From positions 1 to 64,000 of the forward strand of contig JAHLTZ010000018.1 of NCBI GenBank assembly GCA_025786725.1: a stretch of DNA of 64,000 bases, written 5' to 3'. Positions 1-10,872 of this stretch are shown here, piece after piece; position 1 is the first letter of the stretch; each line of letters opens with the position of its first letter. The stretch comes from Syncephalis fuscata (Eukaryota > Zoopagomycota > Zoopagomycetes > Zoopagales > Piptocephalidaceae). Below the pieces are notes generated by a model. It did not search any database. It saw nothing but the letters and a program-made list of their open reading frames with translations, and was not told the DNA's origin. A program made the position numbers and the translations under genes.

Positions 1-1027
1 TCAGTTGCTTAGTAATCTACCTCATTCTATCTGTTCATCGCTAAGCTATTACTCTTACAATTGTTTGGCCGTGTAGATTCAAAAGTAAACATTACATTAT
101 CTGCTATAATCATACTATTATACTTTGATTCAAACAATAGAAGCTTTTAAAATAAATTAAACTTAACACATAATAAAATAAACTAATAAACAGCATCATA
201 ACCATTATACTTATGCTCTATATCCTATCCACTATGGTAATGCCATTCTATCCTAGTCAAACATAGTGATTTTAATGACAAGCTAAACAACTGTGATTTC
301 AAAAGTTAAAAAACAATGGCCATTTTCAATAAAATATCTTATCGTAATGCTACCATTTTGATGTTATGTTTGTATTGCTATGACGATGTGACTATTGGAT
401 AAACCGTGTTATTAAACTAATTGTTAACATCGTATGTGAATGGACAATAATATATATCAAATATCGATAGCAATTAATAACAATAAAAACAGCAATTACG
501 ATCATATGATCAATAAATACTTGCTAGTTGTAAATGTGTGAGCAATCGTATTAATAATGCACTGTGTTAATGGGCAGTACAGAACATCCAAGTATATATC
601 GCTGACACTATTATTTATTTGTGACATTTATTTATAAATGATAATCCATTGCTATTCTGCATTTATTTTGTTCATTAAAAGCAATAAACTAAATACAATG
701 CTGTTGAGTTTATGACATTTTAAACTTGTCTAAACTAATCACTTATAATATACTAGAGTCATTAGACAACAAATAATCAATTTGCGCTAATAGTGCCAAC
801 ATCAACAGCAATTTTTTTCAAAATGGATTATGCTATTTGATTGTATCGACATTAACAATGACAACCTTTTAAATATAAACTGTTTAGTCTGACTCAAATT
901 CATGAGTAAATTAGTAAACTAAAGACGATGGACTGTAATAAAATAACTTTTATTAATTAAAACTCTTGATGCTGGTCTAGTTCTAATGTTATCCATTATT
1001 CTATTTCAATTGTAGGTCGTTGCTTGT

Positions 1028-1513
1028 TTAGCATTTTGGGAGGTCCTTTGGCAGTTTAACATTGCGACCAAAGTTTTGTGTCCAGTAAGCTCGACCGCTG
1101 CTGTCTAAAGCCATGCCACTGCCGAAATGCGTAGCATCGCTTACTAGATTCCTGAGATGGCCAGGCGAGTTGATCCAGCTGTTCATGACTTGCTCCATAG
1201 ATGTCTGTCCACCTGCAACATTTTCGCTTACACTGTTCCATCCACCACCGCCGGCGGAACAGCGCTGCATTAAGCCAAGCTCACCAGGAAGTTCATGGCC
1301 GACTTGCTTGTTGCGGGCTTGAAGTGTACTATGGTCCTGTGCAGCTTTGTTTAGGCCGACATAAACTGCAAATGGTGGAAGCTTTTTTCCAGCGCGGAAT
1401 TTGTTGACCAGGCAAATCATCTTTGTTGGATCGAAGCTAACCGGACCGGCGCTTACTTCGATCGCACTAGCGACGAATGCAGTAATCATAACAAGAGTAG
1501 TGAGGAATTGCAT
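1028..1513 (-). CDS. Secreted CAP/SCP (PR-1-like) protein, left-arm copy
   Basis: A single-exon gene of 161 codons if started at the Met before MQFLTTLVMITAFVASA, a good N-terminal signal peptide; an in-frame Met 46 codons upstream is less plausible. The mature part is a compact CAP domain: LVNKFRAGKKLPPF, then AAQDHSTLQA, GHELPG, a CSAGGGGWNSVSENVAGG loop, MNSWINSPGHLRNL and YWTQNFGR. Ser-Glu-Asn, the W-x-x-SPGH-x-x-N block and the final W-T-Q-x-F-G are hallmarks of the SCP/TAPS family. Such extracellular proteins bind sterols or lipids in yeasts and are common in plant- and animal-associated fungi. A TATA box lies about 165 bp upstream (1676-1683). The protein matches the right-arm copy at 33806-34291. 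Specific function unknown. Confidence 0.88.
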   Translation of the reverse strand: MQFLTTLVMITAFVASAIEVSAGPVSFDPTKMICLVNKFRAGKKLPPFAVYVGLNKAAQDHSTLQARNKQVGHELPGELGLMQRCSAGGGGWNSVSENVAGGQTSMEQVMNSWINSPGHLRNLVSDATHFGSGMALDSSGRAYWTQNFGRNVKLPKDLPKC

Positions 1514-1675
1514 GATGATAATGTTCGTAAGTTTAAACGTTGTGCGTAACAGTGGTGAGTTTAGTTGGTTGATCAGACTAGCTGTAATCAATGGCGTAAA
1601 GATGATGGCGTAATTTGTTGCAGAAGCTGTTGCTTTGAGATGCTGAATCAACCATTGACCATATAGATAGCCGAG

Positions 1676-1683
1676 TATTTATA
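1676..1683 (-). promoter_or_regulatory. TATA box of left-arm CAP gene
   Basis: TATAAATA on the minus strand, about 163 bp upstream of the chosen start codon, followed about 20-25 bp downstream by GGTCAATGGTTG, which may mark the transcription start. The same arrangement occurs in the right arm. Confidence 0.5.
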
Positions 1684-3132
1684 TTCAATCTCATATTGGC
1701 AGATATTAAAATGTGTTTCGTGATTATACCCATGACCAGGGGTGTTCTTTTTTAGGTCTTGAATGATGCAATAAACAACATCTCCAAGCACACCATGCTA
1801 AAACACACCTGTCCTTAATGGCTCTTACTTTCGTGTTTCATGTAGTCAACCAACTATCCCATTGTTATCAAATCGCATCTTCTATACATTATGTTACCAC
1901 AATTTGCCAACTATACTTGTATGCTATAAATTGTTTTTATTTTAGAAATAGTGATTTATATTAACAAATATACCAGCACATAGATCAATGTGCTATATTG
2001 TAGAACTGATTTTACTCATTATAGCACACTGCATGTTTCATATTCTTGCACGATACAAGTTTGTGCTCGCTTTATTGCATCAAAGTTTTGACCCAACCTT
2101 TGCGGTACTGGTTTGAAGTTTCATGCATTGCTGTATTTACCGATTATAATCTGTGATTTCATGCACCAGTGATAAGGCCAAGACCCATAAAAACATTCCG
2201 ATTGTTTGGTACAATATCGCTATAACTCGATAATATTGCTTTAATGACAGTCGTACTTATTATGTATATATCAGTCCAAGGCGTTGTAGTAGACCAGCAG
2301 GCAAACGATTGGATAATAAACCAATGCTGCTATAAATACGAACACTTCACGTGCAATGCAAACACAATGCTGCTATCAACTACAGCGAATCCAATTGTTA
2401 TAACATGCCAAACTTGAACATCAAATTGACAAAACGTGCTAATGTTTCAATGTTTGTCTCCAATTTGCCTGCTGATGAAACCATATTGCATAATTTATCG
2501 TATTGTAGGCATAAACCACGGCTATACAAGTAGTAGAGATAAATGATTTATTGATACTTGTGCTGGAGAACTAACAAAAAATACCTTACTTGCATTACCG
2601 ACAATAATAAGAAAAAGATAGCCTTAAACCTATCATTGATAGCATCGCCAAGCACTTCAATCGATACGCATCTGTCATAAAGTATCTATATTTAATAGCT
2701 GCGCTGTCAATATTATATTTACACATTGTGCTCATCATTGATATCAAACAACTTTTGACAGTTGGCGATCAGATTGGCAATATTCAACTACAAACAAAAA
2801 TACCAGCAGCACGTTCAACTGTAGATCTTGATTCCAAATAATAGCTACACTGGTGATGTTAATGTTCTGGCACAATGTGTAATAGTCATGAGCATTGTAA
2901 AATGACAGTATCGGTTATTGTTACTACAGATGCACATTATAAAATTTGGTATTTAATATTTCTAATAACTATGCCATCCTAACTTGTAATATTTGTTATT
3001 TCTAATGGCTATGGCAAACTCGAAATGTGCCATTTGTGTTTTAATATCTATTACCATCATAAAATGTGAATTAAAAACAATAGTAATCGTTTAATTAATA
3101 AAATGCTAAAGCTACGTATAACTTTACGTATA

Positions 3133-3882
3133 ATAAAGCAAATTGCTTGATATTTTGCACAAGTGTGCGTATAACATGTAAGTAGCTATTGGCAACGTAT
3201 ATCGTTATTGTATCGTGTGATGGTGTAATAATTATAATAATACGCTAATAAATGTGCAAAAATGGCAGTTTTTAGTCATTTATGGCTTGTATAAACAAAC
3301 TACAGCAAAATGATTGCCAGATTCGAGTTCCCTGTGCTTGGCTGTATCGTTTGGTATGACTTATAGAACAATGATTTTTGTAAAAAATGTTAGCCGAAAA
3401 TACGATTTACGTGTAAATAGTAACAAAAATTCAAGCTATATGTATATCAATAGCATAGATTACCACTGTATATCGGTATTTGTTCATATTAACTTGTTAT
3501 TGTAATTATAGTAGAGAGTTTCAAATTTATTTAATTTCATTTAATTTTTAATATTAATTTTGAAATCATAAAGTTTAATCATCTTTTTGTTAATAAATAT
3601 TTACGTAAATCGTATTTTTGGCTAACATTTTTTGCAAAAATCATTGTTCTATAAGTGATACCAAACGATACAGCCAAGCACGGGGAACTCGAATCTGGCA
3701 ATCATTTTGCTGTATTTTGTTTATACATGTCATAAATGACTAAAAACTGCCATTTTTGCACATTTATTAGCGTATTATTATAATTATTACACCATCACAC
3801 AATACAATAACGGTATACTTTGCCAGTAGCTACTTACATGTTATACGCATACTTGTGCAAAATATCAAGCAATTTGCTTTAT
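3133..3882. mobile_element. Foldback/MITE-like element, left arm
   Basis: Two near-perfect inverted copies of about 280 bp (3133-3412 and 3603-3882) surround a loop of about 190 bp. The arms begin and end with the same ATAAAGCAAATTGCTTGAT and ACGATTTACGT blocks in opposite orientation. No transposase ORF is present; a 63-codon ORF across arm and loop has no protein-like features. The structure resembles a foldback or long-TIR MITE. Target-site duplications were not identified with certainty. The same element is in the right arm at the mirrored place, so it was inserted before the arm was duplicated. Confidence 0.7.
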
Positions 3883-4394
3883 TTTACATGAAACTATACT
3901 TAGTATTGTTACAACACCAGTAATGTGATGATGTAACGTTGATTAAGCAATCAGGGGAAGAAAGGAAATCAAACAATGTAATTTATTCAAATATTATTAT
4001 AATAATTCAATAAAGCAATTGTTATTAATATTATGTAACTTTAACCTTTAATGGCAGCTCGAATCAGTAGAGTTATAACAGAAGCTGCAACTGTATAAAT
4101 TATGACAACAAACTATAATAAATTTAACACTGTTTATAAATATTGACTGACAGGTTCCACGTCTCACAATCTACGTCATCATATTTTTCTTTCTCTTTCT
4201 TTACACTTGATAGCATATATTTGTACATTCCATATATGCTTCATAGATAGTGTTATTAGTCAAATACAAACAATATTTATATTACTCTCTTGAAATGCTC
4301 TTTTGTGATCCGACCTCTTTTTACAAATCATTTTTATCACTCTGATCATTAGTATTAATGGTTTTGTTGGCATAGTAATTGCATCTTTGACTTT

Positions 4395-4637
4395 TTATAC
4401 TATGTTGAATATATGTTGTAAAGCCTCGCTGTATGCTTTGTTTTTGTTATGACTACTACTACAGATCGCACTGTCAGTATAGTCGCTAAGCAAGTCTTTA
4501 GCGCCAGTACAGCAGTGTGATCTGCTACTGTGTGTTTGCACAGTTATCAATACGATGGATATGTTAGCTATCTGCGCTGTTACCTTTCCACCAACTGCCT
4601 TCATTGCTTTTTCCACCACCTGAATAATCCCACTCAT
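4395..4637 (-). CDS. Doubtful small ORF (80 codons), left arm
   Basis: An uninterrupted 80-codon ORF, unchanged in the right arm (30678-30920). It has no signal peptide, domain or family that I recognise. A second frame over the same DNA reads TDEWDYSGGGKSNEGSWWKG and is at least as protein-like, so it is unclear which frame is used, if any. Upstream, a TATATAT-like box followed by GGTCAATGGTTG repeats the layout of the CAP promoter, the best sign of transcription. In a diverged copy at about 35570-36180 both frames are broken. Confidence 0.2.
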   Translation of the reverse strand: MSGIIQVVEKAMKAVGGKVTAQIANISIVLITVQTHSSRSHCCTGAKDLLSDYTDSAICSSSHNKNKAYSEALQHIFNIV

Positions 4638-5578
4638 CAGTACTTGTTCCTGAAAAGTAGCTGGTTGTGACTAAGCAATATTGCATCGAAAGTTTCATTA
4701 TTGCGCTACTTTTCCTGGACTAGTAGTGTAGCCGGTGTCAGCATTCGTGGCCAACCATTGACCACGTACTTTCTAGATATATAACCTATCAGTTTATAGT
4801 TTAAATACGTGTCATTTTAAATTATTAAATAAGCATTGCTGCATTTATTGATTTAATAGATTTCTGCAAACACAAATGATACTATGCAAACAGCCGTGTA
4901 CAATTCTATTGCTAGTCGGTTGAAAATGGCACCGACAACTAATGCTAAGCTGTTACTTGCGTGTGACTGGGACTGTCATGCAATAAACCTTTTCTTTTTG
5001 TTTTATAACATTGGTCTTTTTGCCTAATTGCTGCTAACGTGATTGCATTGGTATAAATTTTAAAATGAAATAATGCTATTATTATGCATGGTGTTCATAT
5101 TGCTATACTTTGATTCTAACTAAAAATGTTTAAAAACATGTATCTAGATCTATGCAATATCATTGTAGCCATTTGAAAGATTTGAAGGGTTAGGCTTTGA
5201 TTTTTCTAATTTAGTCTTTGTGCATGGCACTAGATGATTTCAATGTCAATATTCAAAACATCTTGCCGCTATTAATGAAAAGTGAATTGGTTTATTACAA
5301 TCTTTACCTTCAAATTTAAATGACTGAATAAACTAAGTAGTTTATAATAGGTGCTGAGTGTTGATGGCTATAACAATAGTAAACGTATGGTGATATACTT
5401 AATAATTACAGCAATGCCTTTAGATACAGTCTTTATATTCTAATTATATTGGCATAGCTATTCGACAATATAGGGCACTAACATCAATAATGATAATAAA
5501 ATAAAACTGTAAAGTAATCGGTACCTACTAACAAACTGGATAATCATTAAATTGCTTATAACGTTTAATAATAAACAA

Positions 5579-6266
5579 AAAGCTTAAGAATTTGCCGTTT
5601 AATATATTTAATAAAATCTAAATTTAAATTAAGTATCTATTCTAGTTGAATTTGTTGTTTTCAGATTGGTTTATCTGCTTTGATGGTTAGATAGTTTTTG
5701 TCTAGAAATATTATGTTCAGTTAACTTTGTATTGCTCTATTATTAGCTGTATTTACTATAAAATGATAGCTTTATTCAACATCAATAAATTTAATTGGCT
5801 TTAGTTCTATTTTATTTTTATGTATTATTATACTAGCTATTTAATGCTCAATATATAACGTGTTTGCCATCAAAACAATATTAACCAACCAACACATTAT
5901 ATTTTGAGTTTTAATACATTATCGACAAAAGTCAAAGGCTAATGCTATATAATAACCTAAGGATAAATGATTGCTTGATCGCTCAAAATACAGTTTCTAA
6001 AAACAGAGTTGTAACAATATTTATAGTAATACTAATATAGCTAATTAATATTAGTATCGTCAGAGTTATAAATTATATTGGTTACCAATAGTCATTGCTA
6101 GGTAATTTCACGTGAAAACATTTTGCTTCGTTTAAACGAATAGAGTATGACCATATGGTCGTACAACTCGCCTATTATAAAATATATGACGGGCCCTGCT
6201 AGAACACCTACAAAAAAGTTTATTCCTACTTTTTGTTATTTTTCTTATTCCTTACTATCTGTTGAA
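5579..6266. other. AT-rich spacer between left arm and oxidase gene
   Basis: Very AT-rich sequence with poly-A/T runs and no coding signal. An ORF entering from 6147 would add 40 residues to the oxidase N-terminus, but those residues look unlike the family. Confidence 0.6.
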
Positions 6267-7745
6267 ATGCGGGTTGTTATAATTGGCGCTGGCTTTTCGG
6301 GTTTATCCGCCGGCAAGTATCGCGCAGTCAATAGCTTATCAATTTACTAAATTGCTATTATTAACAGCAAAAGAATTGCGCAAATATGGTATTGTTCCGA
6401 TAGTCTTAGAAGCAAGAAATCGCACTGGAGGCCGTGTACACACAACTACCTTGGATAATGGTGCAGTCATGGATATAGGTGCTTATATGGTACATGGCAC
6501 CGAGGGAACCCGCTAATGCCGGCTATTGTGGCCAGTAAGGCGAAAATGACTGAAGATATATTGCATGCCATATTTCCACGTCCCTACAGCGAGCCCATTG
6601 TAGATGATGCTGCCAGCACAATAATTGGTGCAGTTGAAGACTATCAAAAAAATTTAAGTGGACAAGATGTCGATGACAGTAATGGTATTAGCGATAATTT
6701 GTCATTAAGAGATGGCTATAATGAATGGTACAAAGCGGCAGCAGAAGAGCATAATGTTGATCCTGGACTGTTGTACGATATAATTGATACGGCATCCGAT
6801 TATAACGGTGTGGAATTGAAAAAGATTTCTTTAAAACATTTTGGTAAATGTATTGAGTATAGAGGTCCTCACTATATTGTATTAGATGGCATGGAAAGCG
6901 TGCTAAGAGAGGTAGTGGGTCAGGATGTAATGGACTCTGTTTATACAAAGCATGTTGTAAAGCAGATAGAATACACAGACAAGACAGTGCGCGTCGTCAC
7001 TGAAAATCATGGTGAATTTATTGCCGATGCAGTAATTATCACCGTGCCATTAGGTGTTTTAAAAGCTCAATCAATTGTATTTAATCCTCCGCTGCCTGAC
7101 AGAAAACTGAAGGCAATCAATCGATTGGGCTTTGGCCTACTCGATAAAATTATATTGGAGTATGAAAATGCCGAAGATGTTCCTGGATCGGGCTGGCAAC
7201 ATTACATTACCGTTCGTCCCAAAAATACCACATTAAACTCAAAATTAGACGACGATTTACTTCCGCCGAATGCAGCGCTGTTTTTCAACTTTTGTACAAT
7301 GACTAATTACCCAGTGCTTATGATCTATTTATCGGGAGACAATGCTAAAGTATTTGAAAACAAAAGCGATAAAGAAATTGCTGATCGAGTTCAGCGTCAC
7401 CTTAAACATTATTTCCCTGATACCAAGCTCAAGAATCCAGTCCGCTGTACAATGTCGCGCTGGCATCAAGACAAATATGCCTATGGCAGCTATTGCTACA
7501 TTCCAGTCAATGGTGATACAGATGATATTACAGCTATTGCCGAACCGTGTCATGCCAGTAATGGCACAGACACATTGAAAGCTACACCCGGTATTCCGAA
7601 ACAACAAGAAACGACAAAATCAGCAGCAATATTCTGGGCTGGAGAACATACTATTGTATCGCGCTACACCTACCTAGATGGTGCAATGCTATCAGGTATA
7701 CGAGCAGCAAAGGAACTACTTGATTATCATTCGGTAGGTCATTAA
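6267..7745 (+). CDS. FAD-dependent amine oxidase (polyamine oxidase-like), one apparent frameshift
   Basis: The start at 6267 puts MRVVIIGAGFSGLSA, the Rossmann dinucleotide-binding motif, at the N-terminus. An intron (6313-6367) with unusual GC...AG borders joins it to AKELRKYG...VLEARNRTGGRVHT, the second half of the FAD fold. After GAYMVHGTEG the frame hits a stop (near 6513), but the -1 frame continues with NPLMPAIVASKAKM and stays open for more than 400 codons, as expected for the family (substrate region, then AGEHTIVSRYTYLDGAM, the C-terminal FAD contact). Members oxidise polyamines or other amines, releasing peroxide. The long intact remainder suggests a missing base (sequence error) or a very young lesion rather than an old pseudogene. 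Substrate cannot be told from sequence. Confidence 0.85.
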
Positions 7746-7869
7746 ATAGTCGTTCAATAATCAACAATGGCGTGTTAGGCCAAAAACAATTTTTCAATTA
7801 AAAATTAAAGCTTTTAGTCATAGTATTCCATTATTTGTAACGATACTTTATTTTACTACAGCTAGCATA

Positions 7870-8845
7870 TTAATTATTTGCAATTACTATTTTTGGATAC
7901 GAAGATTGCCTTTTATACTTGTAACCGGGTAGATTTAACGTATTTGAAGGCTGAAATGCCTCACGAATTCCCTCATGTTGACGAATAAGTAATACAGAAG
8001 TTAACATCCCTGAAAATGACAAATTTGGTTAAACTATGGCTTTTTTGTTCAATTATCCACTTACAATCAAGTAAAAACATCATTTCTCCAATTGGACCAA
8101 AAATACTAGAGGCCGTTATGATGGCGCAAATCATATTGGAAAATACAACACCAATCAGGTAAAACAAGCCGTCGCGCTTCAGTTTTTTCCAACATTTACT
8201 GCCCAAAGCTTTGTATTGTCGAATAACAACTCGAAGAAATATTATAGAAAATAAAATATTAATAGCAATATCAAGGACAAATCGATACCACGGGGCAAAA
8301 CTTGGGAAATGGGCGGTACATGCAGCCTGAACCGAATTCTGTGCTGAGGTCATGACCCATGCAATCCATAAAATGCCCAACTGAGGAATAATTAAAAGAA
8401 TTCCAATAATAAGAATTAAGCGGCTCTTTTTCTGCACTGCATATGCTTTTGTAAGTAGGCAGACACTGACGCAGGCGCTCGATACCGCCATACCAAACGA
8501 CGAAACCCATACATTAATACGGCATCGAGAGCCGCCAGGAAAAATCGAAGAAATGGCATTAAGTGCCATGATTATCCCCATGACAGCCTGTAGAAAGCAA
8601 CACCAATTGGCGACGCTTTTGGTTCGATGTCTAATGAGCTTGAAGGCACGCCAGCTATTACGAAAAAATATAGTCATAAATACGGTATTAAAAACCGTTT
8701 GGATAAAATTACTATGCGCTCGATTACGAGCATCTTCGAGACTTGTGTGCTCTAGTAAAAAGTCCCAAACGGACTGCTCACCACGTGGATCCAAATGGAT
8801 GAATCCCCATAATAATATTGTAGAATTGTTGTTAGTAGAAGTCAT
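7870..8845 (-). CDS. Seven-transmembrane protein, receptor-like
   Basis: Two exons (8845-8065 and 8009-7870) separated by a 55-bp intron with GTAAGT/CAG borders. The joined frame gives 306 residues; without splicing the ORF stops early with an unlikely tail. Hydrophobic segments lie at about 45-62, 80-100, 110-132, 142-163, 188-207 and 225-250, followed by a final segment across the splice junction (MMFLLDWMLTSVLLIRQ), so about seven spans. The tail is basic (KYKRQ). The topology fits orphan fungal 7TM proteins, but I recognise no named GPCR family and no DRY or NPxxY motif. Same strand and broad type as the 533-aa protein at 10873-12474. Confidence 0.7.
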
Positions 8846-9606
8846 GGCGTAAAATCGTAAGCAGAATAAAGCATAAATAGAAAGAGGTAAATATCATTCA
8901 GCAAAAACAACATTCATGAATTCAAATACTAGTATTTCCTTCAGTGCTTAATACCGAAAACGGTTTGATAAAAACATGTGGCATTTTCGGCGTTTCAGCA
9001 ACATAATTAAAGGTGAACCAGCCGCTCATGTTATGCATTACTAAAAAGGTCTTTTAGAAGGCCTCGTAACAAAATGTTTGCTTTAATTTTATATACAAAC
9101 CTCAACAAATATGCCATGTCATTGCTCATTGGCGTAGTCCATATTATATATTTATTTTGAGCACTATTTTATTAGACGACACAATAATCGTAATGGACCA
9201 CTGAAGTACCACAGTAAAAGTACTGTTTGTAAAAAATGTTACACACAGCTTGTATTTTTACCCATAAAGTCGTTTCCATTACTATACTATTTTTAAAACC
9301 CGGATTGGATTAATTATAGATTACGATGGTTGTATAATGTTTCATGATCCTGTTAAATATGAATTATTGTTAAATTTCTTGATTTTAGCATGTGGCACTC
9401 GGCATATTGCTGAGTGAATGTCATTCACTTTTTATATTAATAAAAGTCAATTTAATGTCATTAGCAAAGTATTAAAAAGATATAAAGATGGTCAAGTTGG
9501 CTTTAAAGCCAAACAAAATACCGATAAGCCCTTGTGTTTATGCTTTTGAAGTTTGTACAATAGTGAAAGAAACGACGATTTGTGCTGTGGGGTAGAAGAC
9601 GGCTTA
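8846..9606. other. Non-coding spacer
   Basis: About 760 bp of AT-rich sequence between two minus-strand membrane-protein genes. It must hold the promoter of the 306-aa gene near 8850-9000; no convincing TATA box or ORF seen. Confidence 0.5.
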
Positions 9607-10010
9607 TTATTGAATAGTCATAGCGATGCTCATGGCAAAATCGGCCAATGTACTGACACCAAAAAGTGCACCGACCAACGGGCCAAAAGGCACAGAACTA
9701 AAGCCAAACAATACGGGAAAGATACGGAGATCACGCCTTGTAGCGGCAATTTCATCACCGGCAAGTTATTTTGAGGGCAAAGATGCACTATGCAGATGTG
9801 CATAAAACAATAGAGGTCAGCACAGCAGTAATAACCGGCAATAGCCATGAGAGATAAAGCTATAGCCGGTTTCATACCGTGTGACAAGTATGGAAGAGCT
9901 TGCAGTTTCAGTGTGCTGGTCGCGTGTACTCTGCCGAAACAGATACCTGCTGCAAAATCAATATTAAATAGATATAATGAAAAATAGACGTTGTTCAGAA
10001 GAGTAGCCAT
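9607..10010 (-). pseudogene. Small membrane protein, frame broken once
   Basis: The minus strand reads from MATLLNNVYFSLYLFNIDF through a hydrophobic, Cys-rich stretch (KPAIALSLMAIAGYYCCADL) in one frame. From about 9735 the better continuation is the -1 frame: DEIAATRRDLRIFPVLFG, then two hydrophobic blocks (VPFGPLVGALFG and ADFAMSIAMTIQ) and tandem stops. Joined this gives about 130 residues with three or four membrane spans. The other frame also stays open for some distance, so the assignment is tentative. I do not recognise the family. It lies between two larger membrane-protein genes on the same strand. Confidence 0.35.
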
Positions 10011-10872
10011 GCCGATGAAATAAAAATGATTAAGCCTCAATACTTATAAATCATAGTGTTGGATTATCTGTGCAAAATGCCAATGTTATTTAACTGAGAA
10101 TTTTGCCATAAGCATCGTTATGGAGAATGCGCCTGGGGCAATTGTGATATTTGTAAATGCATTTCAGAAAATCCAGTTTTTGATACGGTTAAAAAGAACA
10201 AGAATATGCAAAAGCAAACGAATACCACTACTGATACAACTTGTTAGAGTAAAGACGTCCATTGGTACAAGCAGTCAGTGGTTGTCTGTATATTGAAAAA
10301 GCGCCTGACCCATGTTATTTCGTCATCGACACTGAATAATGCAGGCGCTATACAAAATATCAGTAACTTTCTGTGAAATACATGTTAATACACTGTAGAA
10401 AGGGTGTTGCCTGGCGCAATGATAACCATTAATAAATGGCTGCAGAACTGATCGATAGCTGTATTAAAAGGCTTCATATTAATTAGAACAAGCCAACAAA
10501 TAGCTGTTTATTTCTGCTAACCAAAAGTTGTAACATACAGCACATTGTAACGATAATAAACGAAAACAGTAGCAAACCAGATGTATTGACAAGAATGTGT
10601 ATAACTATGAATTCATACTGCTGCAATGGTCTTTATCATCAAAAGACCAATTGCAAAAATTGGCAATAGTATGTATGATTAATGAAAAGTTACATACACG
10701 TGAATTAACGACCAAACTTTAAAAACATTGTGACACGAAGTTGGACAAACCGGCTAATTAAATAGGAATAATTGAAAATAATTTAATTGTAGTAATTTCT
10801 TACTGTAATTGTAACAATAATTATAATAAAACAAAAGCGCTAGTAAACGTGATTCTCTGGCGACATTGCAGT
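10011..10872. other. Non-coding spacer
   Basis: About 860 bp of AT-rich sequence with many CAGTA/TACTG-like words and no ORF worth reporting. It separates the possible small membrane gene from the 3' end of the 533-aa membrane protein. Confidence 0.5.

Larger units (their letters stand above)
1..5578. repeat. Left arm of a 5.6-kb inverted repeat
   Basis: The first 5.58 kb reappears as its reverse complement at about 29735-35324. Position 1 pairs with 35324, and the pairing is lost near 5578/29735, beyond a shared AT-rich stretch. The copies differ by scattered substitutions and small indels (for example GGCC against GATC near 319). They are therefore highly similar but not identical. The arm contains a CAP-protein gene, a small doubtful ORF and a nested foldback element. 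Outside those it is AT-rich without recognisable coding content (about 1-1000, 1690-3130, 3890-4390 and 4640-5578). The arm starts at the window edge, so its true outer boundary on this side is unknown. Confidence 0.93.

Noticed and set aside
2351-2533. 60-codon ORF in the arm (also 32772-32966)
   Set aside because: The end of the frame differs between the arms, and there is no signal peptide, domain or promoter.
3314-3505. 63-codon ORF in the foldback element
   Set aside because: Crosses the arm/loop boundary, low protein-likeness; explained by the repeat.
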